Below, one piece after another: positions 33,626 through 46,082 of a DNA stretch of 64,000 bases. Each line of letters begins with the position of its first letter. Position 1 is the first letter of the stretch. The stretch spans positions 37,372,370 through 37,436,369 of the forward strand of contig NC_065923.1 in the NCBI RefSeq assembly GCF_024586455.1, written 5' to 3'. Source of the stretch: Bactrocera neohumeralis (lineage: Eukaryota; Arthropoda; Insecta; Diptera; Tephritidae). A program made the position numbers and the translations under genes. The notes below the pieces were generated by a model, which did no database searches, was not told the origin of the DNA, and worked only from the letters and a program-made list of their open reading frames with translations.

Positions 33626-34211
33626 ATCTGTTTTCAATATATAATTAACCCGAAGTCTTTAAATGTGTTTGAAAAAAAAATTTTCTACAAAAATGTGGGC
33701 AAAAAAATAACTGTAAACTAAACTTAATCACTATAAAGTTTAATATAAATGTAGTTATGTTCCGCAAAAAGCACCCGTTTCTATATTCAAAAATTCAATT
33801 AATAGCTCGTCAGCCAATGAGTCAACTAGCAACTAAGTTTCATTTACAATGATCTCGGAAATCTCCTAAGCTTAGTTAGATCCCTATGTAGGCCTTTATT
33901 CGATAATTTGAGATAAGTGCTTGCTACACACATATTCATACAAAGTTTTAGCAATCCCACCCCCACACACACAAGCGCAATGCCACGGTTGAAAGTTTAT
34001 CCATGGTGTGGCAAGCCCATTGAATTGTAGAATGGATGTGCCTGTGAATGCTTATAACTTCGATATTCAATTTGCTGTTGTTACATCTTTTAGTCCTGCT
34101 TGCAGTTGTTATGACTGTAAATGGCTGCGCTGCATACAGCATACTGCTAAGCGGCCATGGCTGACGAGTATTATTGTAATTGGTTTTCGAAAATAATATT
34201 GTGCTGCACTA
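33626..34211. other. Unassigned sequence
   Basis: No recognised gene. GATCTCGG and ACACACACA words only. Confidence 0.5.
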
Positions 34212-34905
34212 ACAAAGCTAACCGATTCGGCAAAATCAATTTATTTTATTCAAAATAGTCTCGTTGGCCGGTATGGCCGCCAGTATGCCGGTGCAAGCCT
34301 TTTGAATGGCCACTACGTCTGCATAACGCTTTACTTTCATGGGCAAATGCATTGAATACGGGGAGTGGTTAATGGTTAAAATGTGATTTTTGGTCAAATA
34401 ATCATCCTTCGAATGTTGGATTCTGAGCAATTTTTGGTCGTCAGTCAATTTGTGCGGAACAAACCGTGCACACACCTTTCGTAAGCCCAAATGTTCGGTC
34501 AAAATGTGATAAATCGATGTCTTGGAGATGTTTAATTCCATTTCCATGAATTTCAATGATGATTTCGAATGATTTTTGATGAATTCACGCACAGTTTCGA
34601 TGGAATGGAATTTCTGGTGATCACGGATTTTGATTGGCCCACATGTTGATCGTCATTTATGTCCACACGACCACTTTGAAAACGTTGGAACCACTCGTGC
34701 ACTCTGCTACGGGATATTAAAACAAAATTTAATGTTGGCTCTTTGTTCGAAGCTCACCGCACCGATAACACAAACATACTGACACTTAAAACGCAATAAC
34801 TTCACTTCCAGTCAATGAGCAATAGAAAAAGATAGCAGATTCTAAGGCAGGAGATGACTCCAATAGGAGGCACTAGATTCGAAAAGTCCTGTTTACTTTG
34901 GAAAT
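34212..34905 (-). pseudogene. mariner family M1 copy with two internal deletions
   Basis: The 5' end is the terminal repeat TCCTGTTTACTTTGGAA (to about 34905). The minus frame reads MREFIKNHSKSSLKF, then SIYHILTEHLGLRKVCARFV and KLLRIQHSKD. It joins directly to DYLTKNHILTINHSPYS and, after a second deletion, to MHLPMKVKRYADV. The first deletion removes D1 and D2, and the second removes the DMAPCDFFLFGK box with D3. The 3' terminal repeat is lost. Confidence 0.8.
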
Positions 34906-34909
34906 CTTC

Positions 34910-35445
34910 TTGTATAAAAGCAGCTTATACGAGAGCGAATACTATTAATTTAAGCCTTTACACGATCTCCACTTCGAATAAGACTAGTATAGAAGCTAGG
35001 TCCCATCGTATTCGCACCAAAGCCGTTGAGCTGACAAGGAACGGAACATTAAATCCGACATCAGTAAAATGGACACGGTTTGGTACCACCCTTTCCACAT
35101 GTATTGTACTTCTGAATAACAGGATTTCACGATAACCCGGCCAGCGCTGGACTTACATCGGTTCATACACTGTTGCAAGATCCTTTTCGGCCTAAGATCG
35201 ATCGTAAAAGATATAGTGAGCTCTTTACATCAGTATGGCTCTCCTCTCCCTAGTTGTGTGGGTTCTAATAGATCATTGGCCTATCGGTGGCGATGATGTA
35301 AGGTAGCGAAGTTTACCAGACACCAGCTGCAGAAGCTTTATGAAAAAAGACGAGGTGGACACATCTCAACACTTTCTTCTTGATTGTCCAGCAGTCAAAT
35401 ACAGTAGTTCTATATACTTATATGGCTTCACAATGTAATACATAC
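34910..35445 (+). pseudogene. Jockey-like retrotransposon 3' fragment
   Basis: VELTRNGTLNPTSVKWTRFG at about 35025-35085 is the end of an RNase H domain, with ELTRNGT for ELARSGT. GHWPIGG (35275) and FMKKDEVDTSQHFLLDCPAV (35338-35397) are pieces of the HCPIG and Cys/His tail. It is wedged between an M1 and an M5 mariner. Confidence 0.65.
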
Positions 35446-36654
35446 GGAGGCTGCTATATATATTTCTGGCCTAGGCAACACTAAGTGTTGCCAGGTGCAA
35501 TCTGACATTTCCATTGGAAAGTTTGACATTTTTTAGCATAACATCACTCAGAACGTTTTGTCATTTAATCGTGAATTGTTTTATTTACAGGGAATTAAAA
35601 AATTTATCTCGGCCAAAAAATGGAATTAACTCGTGAACATTTTCGTGCGATCATTTTTCACAACTTTCGACGTCGGATTATCACGACAAGAGTGCATCGA
35701 TGAACTAAAATCTTTGTATGGCTATGAAGCACCATCCTATAGCATTGTGAAAAACTGGTACAACGAATTCAATCGTGGTCGACGCTAGCTCAAAGACGAA
35801 TTCCGTGAAGGTCGTCCAAAAACAGCCGTTGTGCTAGAAAACATCGAGGCATGCCTATGCATTGCTCCCACCAGCATACATTCGATATGGCATGAACACC
35901 TGTTCTCTAATTTGACAATCGCTCAAAAAAAGGATCGTGTGGATTGGTGTAAAGAAATGCTGAAAAAATACGATCGCGGTGCTTCAAAAGACGTTTATAA
36001 GATCGTCACAGGTGACGAATCATGGATCTATGCGTATGAGCCCGAAACAAAACAGCAATCGACCGTGTGGGTCTTCCAAGACGAGCCAAATCCAGTGAAA
36101 GTTGTTCGTGGAAGTAGCACTTCGAAGCAAATGGACGCCTGTTTCTTCGGCAAAACTGGTCATGTGGCGACTGTTCCGCTTGAGCAACATAGGACGGTCA
36201 ATTCTGAGTGGTACACCACCATTTGTTTGCCTGAAGTCTTCGGAGAAATTCGGAAAACGAACAAGAGAAGACGAATCATTGTGCACCATGACAATGCGAG
36301 CTCTCACACATCGGCTCAAACCAGCGCCTTTTTGACCGGCCAAAACATCGAATTGATGGGTCATCCGCCGTACAGCCCTGACTTGGCACCCAATGATTTC
36401 TTTTTATTCCCGCACATCAAGAAAATAATGCGTGGTCAACGATTTTCGTCGCCAGAAGATGCTGTTGAAGCATTCAAAAACCATGTTTTGGAGGTGTCTC
36501 AATCGGAGTGGAAAAAGTGCTTCGAAAATTGGTTTGAGCGCATGCAAAAGTGTATAAATCTTGATGGAGAATATTTTGAAAAACAATAAAACCATTTTCG
36601 TTGATAAATATTCCTATTTTCATTATTAGGCCAGAAATATATATAGCAGCCCTC
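35446..36654 (+). mobile_element. mariner family M5 with both terminal repeats
   Basis: The left end GCTGCTATATATATTTCTGG, CCTA mirrors the right end TAGGCCAGAAATATATATAG, CAGC. It encloses the best-preserved transposase relic of the window. A much older relative lies at 49530-50420. Confidence 0.85.
35620..36589 (+). pseudogene. mariner M5 transposase, broken N-terminus, intact catalytic half
   Basis: The original start is MELTREHFRAIIFHNF at 35620. One extra base soon after (about 35673) shifts the frame, TAG at about 35788 interrupts GRR.LKDEF, and codons around the second HTH are deleted (ENIEACLCI, HLFSNLTIAQ). From 35831 the frame is open for 252 residues. It has TGDESW (D1 at residue 62), HHDNASSH (D2 at 154) and PPYSPDLAPNDFFLF (D3 at 189), giving 34 residues between D2 and D3. 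It ends in LDGEYFEKQ. Catalytic residues survive, but DNA-binding domains are destroyed. Confidence 0.85.
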
Positions 36655-37597
36655 GTCATCAAAACTCTGGATTAGCCATCAAACTCAAAGTAACCTAATC
36701 TAACGGACTTCATTTAGTTCGAAACGCTTGACCTAGCGATACTCCAACTTTAGAAAAACAGTTTGTCAGATCGGTCTAATAATTGGTGAATCTTAATTCA
36801 CTTTGTGCGAAAACGGTTTTCATCGATCTCCGTCAGATAACCGAATTCATTTAAATAGCACAAACGCTGAAGTGAATTGGTCTCACGGTTAGTAGTCTGA
36901 ACTAATTAAACGCGAATGTCATCAGACACACGCTATACAGTGTACACACATTTGAGGAATCTTAGCTTATCACCTTAAAAACTGTCATGAGTTTACCCGA
37001 TACTAACAGATGAATATTTAAGTAAGAACAGATGGGTATACGAGATTGGAAAGGAGCCCGATTTATATCCAGTAAACTCGAAAACATTCCCAAAAATTAT
37101 TTGAGGATATTTCCTCTAATACAAAAATGTTAGAACATATTGTTAGAACAGACAATAAGTAGTAAGCTGCCAGAAGCAAATGCCTTTTATACCGTGTCCT
37201 ACTGCTCAATAATTTCGTTTAGTGAATTTATGGTTAAATACTGACTAATAATAAAGTGCCAAGAAACGCAGTCGATTCAATTCAACAGCAAGAACGAAGA
37301 AGAAGGCCAATTTAAATTCACCGTGCTCTTGCTGGCAACAAGCCAGTAACTGAAATACAATGGGAGAACCATGACAATGAACTTTAACGCATTTAGTGTC
37401 TTTGGGCCTCTGATTCAGCATTGATTCCACTTCGTTAAGCGTGAATAAACCATTAAATGTCTGTACAGTCGGTCCGTCTAAAAGACTTACAATTTCTTTT
37501 TGCATTTTTCTAATTTGTTAGAAGAACAGAATGCCGCCAATGTGATTGCCTTAAGTTTCTTACGAACGATTTGTATTCAGCCACTATCAATGATATA
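36655..37597. other. Unassigned sequence
   Basis: An AACCTAATCTAAC word lies at about 36691. An 86-codon frame at 37245-37505 (-) shows no known motif. Confidence 0.45.
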
Positions 37598-38560
37598 AAG
37601 GGTGATTTTTTAGGCATTAGCTTAGCATCTAATTGAAATTTATGATCAAGATAAAGACCAGGATTTCCCTTTTTGTACTAAAAATGATTTGGAAACTGAC
37701 TCGAGTAAATTCTACCCGAAAAGCCAATTTTTTACAGCAATAACCAGCCGAATATTATTTTTCAAGGCAGAACCGTCTAGCACGATCTTAAAGACCACGA
37801 CGCAAGATAATGAGCTTACCAAAATAAATAGTTTGTTTTGTTAGCTGTATGGCAAGTAGCGGCGTCTTAATTGAACCAAAGGTTCTTTACATCAACATGA
37901 TCCAATTCTGGCACGACCAATTCATTAATAATAAGTCTGTAGCGTTTCCTATTCAATGTAACATTATGGCCGACTTCATTTTTAAATAAATATGTACCAA
38001 TGTGGTAATGACTTTTTGAGAATGTAACGGCGGGCCAAAAAGGACTTATGGATTATCATTACTCCAAATGTGAAATTTTTTTATATCTTTGTATGTACCT
38101 ATAGAATCAAAAGTGAGCTTCATCCATCGCTAAACAAAATTTTCTAGTGAAAATCGAGATCGGTGACTATCTCATTTTGTACCTATTCAGCAAACATGCA
38201 ATACGCTTGACAGTTGTTTTGCTTCAATTCTTGCACCAGTGCCACAAACCAAAATCCCATTGCTCCACAGCAGTAATATGCTCGTCTTTGCGCATTTCAC
38301 AGCATCTCTGCGGATGCGAAATATCATCTAAAGTAAAGATGATGTGAAACCGATTCACGATTGCTTGAACTGACGACTCTACTGGACGATTATGTCGACT
38401 GAATATTGGACGTAGCTTGGGTCGCGTCACGCGAACCGAACCTCATTCAAAAACATGTGTACAAAAAAAATGCACGTCATAAAAACACCGTTAAATCTGG
38501 TGTCTGGTAGTTTGAAAAGTTTCACTAAACACAGGTCGGTATTATTGACTGGGTTCCTAC
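37598..38560 (-). pseudogene. DD41D-type mariner relic, AAGGGTGATTTTTT end
   Basis: AAAGGGTGATTTTTTAGGCA at 37598 is a recognisable terminal repeat of DD41D-type fly mariners. On the minus strand I can trace CCATCGCTAAACAAAATTTT (plus, complement of the LFSDE..F block, 38128), the LVQELKQN-like region (38220-38240) and the N-terminal HTH near 38395 (plus GACGATTATGTCGACTGAAT). The D2/D3 portion is replaced by unrelated or decayed sequence. Confidence 0.6.
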
Positions 38561-40195
38561 TTTGATTCAAAAAGCGCCGAACTGGTAACCATTCCGAATG
38601 GTTTTACTACAACTGTTCTTGCATTAGACGCAATGAAAACCGCGAATTAATCAGCTGTAAGTCGACAGATTTGTCGGAATGCAATGCATTTTGAAAGAGA
38701 GAATGAAGATTCATGTTTATTTTAGGTCAGAAATATATAACATTATTCGGTGAACATAGCTCAAACATTGAATGGACGTTCCATTCCACAATATGCTCGA
38801 AGATAGACACGTTTTATAAAACCACATATAGTATTTCTACCGAAATTTCCTTTTAGTTCATTACTTGTACGCCAACTATGTACATTAGCTGTAGTTTTTT
38901 ACTATTTTTATCGCATATTGCGCTCAATGTGTACAAACTTTGCTCGAATAGTGCCGTTAGGAAGTGAAAGCACGAATATATGGCTTGCGCACGTGTCGCT
39001 GCAAAGAACGTGACCAGGCAGTTGGCAAGTTAACTCAGCGGTCATCTTGCGCTGTATGTTTTGCTACAGCTATGGATACAAGAAGCGAGGCTGTAAATTT
39101 GAAAATGTTCATACATCTATTCCAATTTTTATGATGTGGCCCCAAAATTGAAGAAATAATGGACGTGTTATTTATTTAAGACAACAAGAATTGGTGCCGG
39201 TATGCAGTTATTTAGTTCCTGTTTTTCTCTTTCTACTTTACCGTACAGTTACTCGTCAAGAAGGTGGTTATTTGTTGGAAAAACCGACATCAGACTATTA
39301 TTCTCAGATTCCTTAATAAACGCAAAATTAGGCGGCACGATTTAAGGTTTTACTAAAACTTAAACGTGGAAATGTCTAGAACTTAAATCTAAAAAATTTC
39401 ATGTTTTACTGAATGAAATTCTTCTTTTGCGGTTCAAAAGTTATTCATATGTCCTCAGAAACAATGATGTCGCCAAATCAGCAGAAACTGGTAAAGTCTC
39501 TCAATGGAAAAAAATGGAGGGCGAAACATTTACTCAGGAATTTAATATCTGATCAATTTAAGATTGATTAAGTCATTTTTCAAAGCGTTGGACGTGGCAG
39601 AATATTGTTTTACTACATTTTTAGAAAATTCTGAAGCTTAGTATTGAAAAGTTGAAAGGTGGAGTATTTATTGGTCCCAAAATACGACAATTTACGGAGG
39701 CCGTAAATTTGTTCAATGTTATATCTGTTCCGACAAAGTTTAACGTTGATAATTGAAATTTTTTTAGGTAACCAAAGCACCAAATTATGAAGACATTATG
39801 AAATCTTTAAGATTCTAAGGGTAAATATATATTCATTTAGATACATTTTCGGACAATTTAGATAATTACGGTGAGCAACAGAAAGAGCTGCTCCACTAGG
39901 ATCTAAAAGTTATGGAAAGAAGGTATCAAGTTAGACATGATCGTTTCATGATGGCAAGTGTCTACTGATACTTAAAAAGATATTGTTAACTAGAAACCTA
40001 TAAAGAAAGAACTCACAAAAGATATTTAATAAATATATAACATATATTTACGACATTTGTCTACCTTTTTACCTCGATGCAGCCTAACTTTCTAGAACTA
40101 AGCACATATCACAAATATATCTGTTATTTTATTTCAGGTTTTCCGATTTTCGTAATGTAAAATGAAAATAAAGATTCAAATAATGAAAAATAAAC
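38561..40195. other. Unassigned sequence
   Basis: AT-rich, no convincing frame. Nothing identified. Confidence 0.5.
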
Positions 40196-40199
40196 GAGA

Positions 40200-40400
40200 G
40201 CAAATCATACAACACCACTGTTGATGATACCAAAATGTTTCCAAAACGATCTTATGTAAACAGTTAGTATATGACTGCAATACAAACTCACCGATCGAAA
40301 GCAAGAAAAAAGTGTATACACTAATTTGCTCTGAATAAAAGTATATGTAAAGAATATTATAGCTAGATGCAGCAACGAAAAGTAAACTCACGTGAAATCA
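40200..40400 (-). repeat. Repeat family A, very degraded copy
   Basis: GCAATACAAACTCACCGATC and ATTATAGCTAGATGCAGCAA parallel the CATACAAACTGAACGATC and GCTTCGGTGCAGCC words of family A. Confidence 0.4.
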
Positions 40401-41030
40401 AGTGATGCAGTGAGCAAACGCTTTTAAAAAGCCAAATACAAACTTCAAGTAACTCTCAAACACGGAACAGAAAGGTAAATACCAATAACATGAATTATGT
40501 GAGTGTTTGCTGAATTCAGTTGATGACAACTAAATAAATAGCATTGCTATATTGGCTTGTTAGGTGTAAGTAATTGGATAACTAAAAGCGCTTGACAGCA
40601 GTCACAATTTATTTTGATAAATTGAAAGCTTTTCAATTAACAGTTGAAATCTTGAAAGCACATAAGTCAGATATTTTACACATTACCACTTAATATTCAC
40701 TTAGATTTCTGCTCTTGAAAGGGAAAGTAGCACATTTCTTATAAATTGTAAATATCTAAAATTGATTGGTAAGGAAATGTGGGTTGAAAACAATTCTTCG
40801 ACTCCCAGCAGCGTTTACTTCTGGACTTCAATTCCATCTAATAAACATTCCTCAATTCTCTATACTTTCTACTCACCTACTCCTGTTTACCAAATTTTGC
40901 AACATTTAAACAAAACACTGCTTCGAAAACAAATATCTTTACCTGAATGATCATGCAGAAAAGCAAATATGTATAGCATTTCACTAGCTACAATATAATC
41001 ATCGCTTGCACTGATGCTAGAATGCCCTTC
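40401..41030. other. Unassigned sequence
   Basis: No gene or repeat recognised. Confidence 0.5.
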
Positions 41031-41034
41031 ACAA

Positions 41035-41480
41035 ATTAAGAAGTTGCCATATAGGAACTTGCTTCCGACCATTCAGTTTGTATGGCAAATACATGCTATA
41101 GTTTTTCGATCTCGAAAATTTCTTAGTAGATTATACCATTGGACAATAATCCGTGCCAAATTTTGTGAAGATATCTCGTCAAATAAAAACAGTTTTCCAT
41201 ACAAGCACTTGATTCCAACTGTTTAGTTTGTATGGCACCTGTACGATATAGTAGTCCGACACATCAGTAGCTTCATGGAGGCAAAAGGAGGTGTGCGAAG
41301 TTTCAGAGCTATATATCAAAAACTGAGGTTTCACGTACATATATACAGGACACAGCTAAATCGACTCAGCTGGACACGTCGATAATTTATATATGTATAT
41401 ATACATATATATTTTGTAGGGTCTCCAACGTTTTCTTCTGGGTTCTGCAAACTTCATGGTGAACTGTTCAGGGTGTAAAT
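41035..41480 (+). repeat. Repeat family A copy
   Basis: Two units with GTTTGTATGGCA landmarks 150 bp apart (about 41080 and 41230) are followed by GCTAAATCGACTCAGCTGGA, then AGGGTCTCCAACGTTTTCTT. The end is GTTCAGGGTGTAAATA. Confidence 0.75.
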
Positions 41481-42785
41481 ACTATCTGAACACTAGTAGA
41501 AGGTGTGAAGGCACGACACGACACGCAAGCTTTGTCTAACTTTGTTAAAAGGCCATATGGAAGTTCACTCAAATAATATGTACATACATATGTACAAATC
41601 CCTAATAAGTATGGCAAACAACATGCTCAGATACACATGCATATACTTGTGAGCAACATTATTTTGGATGCCTTCAGACTTGTGTGTTATTCTTTGGCGT
41701 TTCTTGCGTGTTAGCTAACGACTATCTTACAACGGTTGTCTGTTTTTAGGCGCTTGCCGCTCACATACTTAACCACTGTCATAAATTTGTGCGAAAATAT
41801 TGATTTTACTGCGTAGTACCGATTTGGTAATCTTTATATAGCAACTATACCATTCAATTATTGGCATGTACAACCCCACCAACACATATGCGCAAGCAAA
41901 CATTAATGATGAAAATGTGTGTCGAAGTACTAAGTGTTCTTTTATTGCCAATATACGATGAGCATATAGTGCCAAATTTTGTGAGTATATGCTACTATGC
42001 AAAGGCACATTAGAGGGTGCAATGGAAATAAATAATTTATAACTGGTTTCGATTAGTCAAGCTCTTTTCATAGTACAATTTGTAGAACGCTTTAGTCAAA
42101 CAAGATAGATTTCATTTCATAATCAAATTCTTGTGTCAAAATTTTAAGCCAGGAACTTAACTTTCCGAAAAAAAAATCAAAGATGTGCAGTTGTTGCAAC
42201 TCTGTATCTTAAAAAGCCACCCCAGTCTAAATACATATATGTTCAATGTAATAAACTATACTTTTCAACTGTATCGTAATTGGAGCATTCTGTAAATAGA
42301 ACAAGCCTTACTGATACCCATACCCCACAGACACATATCCGCCTCTTGAACGTGCATGCCAGCACGGAATTTTCTTATTTTTTAAAATGCTGCGGCAGAG
42401 TGAGCGCAGTGGTATAAATAAACCATCAAAAGTGTGAATGAATTCGCACTATTGTGTATGTGGACCAGCAAAAAGTTGTGGAAAAGCATTGATAAATGGA
42501 AAATCACCGACCGTCAATAACTTTCAGAATACTTAAGGTAGTCGAGACAGTATGAGCATTTAATTACGCAAGGCAACAAAAAACCAAAATAAAAGAGTCT
42601 ACACAAAGCTTAGAAAATTAAGTTGATTGAGGAGACTTCGTTCTTCTATGTTAGCGTCAGAAATTTTTTTTTTTAATTTCCAAGTTATATAAACCGTAAA
42701 TACGAATAAATAAATTCTGTAGAAACTAAAGTATTAATTTGTTTCTTTTTTAACTTTTGTTTCTGTTTTAACTTTTAACTGAAGT
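41481..42785. other. Unassigned sequence
   Basis: Unique-looking AT-rich DNA. A 79-codon frame at 41769-42008 (-) is without motifs. Confidence 0.5.
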
Positions 42786-42789
42786 AGTT

Positions 42790-42965
42790 TTATTATACCG
42801 TGAAAATCATATATTAATGTTGTCACGAATATTGTAAGTCTTAGAAGAGTTTTTTAATTGTCGAGACATCTTCATGAAATTTAGCACGAATTATTTCCCA
42901 AAACAATAAAACAATCTACTAATCTATCTAAAAGGAATTGTTTAGATTGAGAAATTATAGCATAT
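42790..42965 (-). repeat. Repeat family A fragment interrupted by M1
   Basis: GACATCTTCATGAAATTTAG, CACGAATTATT and AATTATAGCATATA match the inter-unit words of family A. The mariner at 42968 starts exactly in the AGCATATA word. Confidence 0.5.
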
Positions 42966-42967
42966 AC

Positions 42968-43852
42968 AAGGTGTGTTCCAAAGTAAACCGGACTTTGGAA
43001 AAAAAAACAGAACAAATGGTTTTTTCGGCAAAATCAATTTATTTTATTCAAAATAGTCTCCTTCTGCTTCAATACAGCTCTTTGCACGGTCCAAAAGCAT
43101 GTCGAACGAGTGTTTTATCTCGTTGGCCGGTATGGCCGCCAGTACGCCGGTGCAAACCTTTTGAATGGCCTCTACGTCTGCGTAACGATTTCCTTTCATG
43201 GGCAAATGCATTTTTCCGAAGAGGAAGAAGTCACACGGTGCCATATCAGGTGAATACGGGAAGTGATTAATGGTTAAAATGTGAGTTTTGGTCAAATAAT
43301 CGGTCACAAGCGTCAATCGATGAGACGGATTTTTGGTCGTCAGTCAATTTGAGCAGAACAAACCGATGTTTTGAAAATGTTCAATTCCATTTCCATGAAT
43401 TTAAATGATGATTTCCTCTGATTTTTGATGAATTCACGCACAGTTTCGATGGAATTTCCGGTAATCACGGATTTTGATTGGCCCACATATGATTGTCATT
43501 TATGTTCTCACGACCACTTTGAAAACGTTGAAATCACTCGTGTACTCTGCTACGGGATAGGCAAACATCGCCATAAACTGATTTCCTCAATTGAAGCGTT
43601 TCGGTAAAAGTTTTACCGATTTTAAAACAAAATTTTATGTTGGTTTTTTATTCGAAGCTCATTTACGCACCGATAACACAAACAACCTGACACTTAAAAC
43701 GCAATAACTTCGCTTCCAATTTATGATATATCAAGAAATTCTCAATGGACAATCAATAAAAATAGCAAATTCTAACGCATGAGTCGACATATAGATGGCG
43801 CCACCAGGGGGCGCTAGATTCAAAAAATCTTGTTTACTTTGGAAGGCACCTT
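42968..43852 (-). pseudogene. mariner family M1 copy, internally deleted, both ends present
   Basis: The ends are AAGGTGTGTTCCAAAGTAAA (left) and TTTACTTTGGAAGGCACCTT (right). The minus-strand C-terminal frame (43316-43047) reads MTLVTDYLTKTHILTINH, then SPDMAPCDFFLFGKMH with D3, and ends in AEGDYFE. Upstream the N-terminal HTH (SIETVRE.., LTDDQK) joins directly to the remnant of PSHR, so D1 and the HDN with D2 are missing. Confidence 0.85.
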
Positions 43853-44385
43853 GTGGCAGGCTTTTTGCCACATAAACTGCCAAACAACCGCTCTGTCAAT
43901 GGACCTCAAAACATATAACAATTCTAAACTATTGCAGAAGTATGAAATCTCAAAAATGTGGACTTACACACTGTCAAAGCTAAGTAGTGCCTCATGTCCT
44001 AATTAGTTACACAAGTTTTCAATACTAGAAGGCAAATTGCCTCAATTACCTAAGTGGAGTTAGCTAAGCAAGGTCAACTTTACGTAGAAGGGTTGAGTTT
44101 CATCGTGGAAAGAAAAGCTGAAATCCAATTAGAACTTTTCTTAGCAGTTATGAGTGAAACAATTTGTCAAAAAATGAAGTTAGTAAAAACATAGAAGATA
44201 GATGAAGTATATCATCAATATATAGATTTTCTCTAAACAGTAGAGCAGTAGAGTTGAAAACAGAAAGCTCGATGGAATCGTAAAGAAAAAAAAATATGTC
44301 CTATTAAGTTGTCCGCTATTTCCTAGTTGGTCTGCTTTGGCGAACTTCCCTTGAACTTTCAGTTTGCTCTTCGACTAATGGTATG
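43853..44385. other. Unassigned sequence
   Basis: No gene recognised. Confidence 0.5.
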
Positions 44386-44389
44386 CCAT

Positions 44390-45020
44390 GAAACGTATTG
44401 TTACTGGCGATAAGTCTTGGATCTATGCTTAGGAACCGGAAACGGACGACCAATCGGCCGAATATTGAGGCAAAGGTGAGTTAATGCTGAAAAAACCACG
44501 TCAAAGCAGGTCAAAACTCAAGGTTATGCTGACAGCCTTCTTGAATTATCGAAGTGTGGGGCACTTCGAATTCCCTTCGATCGGCCAAACTGTCAACAAG
44601 GAACACTATTTGAGTGTTATGCGTCGTTTGCGCAAGCTATTCGTAAAAAGATGTCAGAATTATAGGCATACAACTCTTCGTTTTTACGCAACAATAACAC
44701 ACCGTAGCAGAGTGCATTGATTATTCGCGAGTTTTTCGCCAAATTTTCAACCAATATCGTGCCACAACCACCGTATTCGCCTGACTTAGCTCCGTGTGAC
44801 TTCTGGCTATTCAGCAAACTCAAACGACCGCTCCGTAGAAACCGTTTTTAGTCAATTGAAGACATAAAACCTGAATCGCTAGGCACATTGAAGGCTATTT
44901 CGGAACTGAACATTAACAACTGTTTCGAGGATTCGAAAAAACGTTGCCACAAGTGTATTGGAGCCAAAGGGGGCTACTTTGAGGTGGACGGCATAGCCTT
45001 TTATAAAAACGGAAAATTCA
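44390..45020 (+). pseudogene. mariner family M3 relic, D1 to C-terminus
   Basis: RIVTGDKSWIYA keeps D1, with Lys for the usual Glu. It is followed by LMLKKPRQSRSKLKVMLTAF and IGQTVNKEHYLSVMRRLRKL. After a shift, PPYSPDLAPCDFWLFSKLKRPLR keeps D3. The HDN box is lost. It ends in CIGAKGGYFEVDGIAF. The N-terminal HTH half is absent. Confidence 0.75.
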
Positions 45021-45275
45021 ATATTAGCTAAATTATTTCACTGTTACTGTTGCGTTTACATTCATACTTGCGAACGAATGCTTTTGTTGGCCTAAATGAC
45101 AAATTCATGTCACTTTTAAATGAGGCAAGCTTATCAGCGTGAAGACCAAAATTAACCTCCACTTTGGTTCCATTAATGAAATATTAACTTGTAATTAGTA
45201 GCATAGCTCCGACACAAATTGTTCCGGCTATATGGTTTTTTCAATACAATCAACTCTAATCCTTTAGTCTGTTTT
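45021..45275. other. Unassigned sequence
   Basis: No feature recognised. Confidence 0.5.
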
Positions 45276-45279
45276 TCTA

Positions 45280-45480
45280 TATACTATACACCCAAGCTAG
45301 TTGCTCAATTTTTGAGTTATTTATCTGAAATTATGCACACAACCTTTTCTATCTGAGTAGCTGTTCATTTGTCGAAACATCCGATATCAAGCAATAACTA
45401 TATGCCACAGCAGCCATACAAACTGAACGATCGGACTCAAGTGCTTGTATGGAACTTTTTGAATTTGTGAAGGGTAAACG
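45280..45480 (-). repeat. Repeat family A fragment
   Basis: GTTCATTTGTCGAAACATCC, GATATCA and CATACAAACTGAACGATCGG, then AAGTGCTTGTATGGAA, are core family A words in minus orientation. Confidence 0.65.
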
Positions 45481-46082
45481 GAGTTAATACTATACCTCGT
45501 TACTTTATAAAACAAGGTCTCATAAAAATTTCATAATTGCAAAAGCGTGTTGTAGAATACCGCCCCAATTTTAACTTCATATTACAAAATTCACTTCTCA
45601 AATTTTCTTATACTTGTAAGAATTTGCAAAGTTAGTACACACGGACAGTTAAAGGGTGAAGCATCAAGCCATAAATATACAATTTTTACAACACACCCAT
45701 AACTTGTCAGCTCTGTCAGCGCCCATCAAAAGAATGTTGCCGTCCTTTTATGGCTGCGAGATGCCGCTGGCTATAACAAATTGAAGACCCGTTCCGCGCT
45801 CGCTACTTAAGTGAGATAATATTGCTGAAACTTTTATGAGGCGATCCAAATTTTAAGACGCACGAATATGCTGTCCCGTGTCATATGTAAGTATATGCAA
45901 ATGATAAATGCATGCTGGCAATTTCTAAATTCAATTTTTAAACAGAAATCACTCAATTTTAACAGTGACCTTGCAACTGTCAATTTCTTTAATTGTAAAG
46001 TTGCTCGCTGCATTGCGCTCGTTGTGCAAAGCAAATATTTACAACCGAAGTACATATATACAACACATGTGCATGCACTTTA
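45481..46082. other. Unassigned sequence
   Basis: No gene. Overlapping short frames at 45834-46083 on both strands have no motif. Confidence 0.5.

Noticed and set aside
36020..36364. 114-codon minus-strand frame inside M5
   Set aside because: Shadow of the transposase on the opposite strand.
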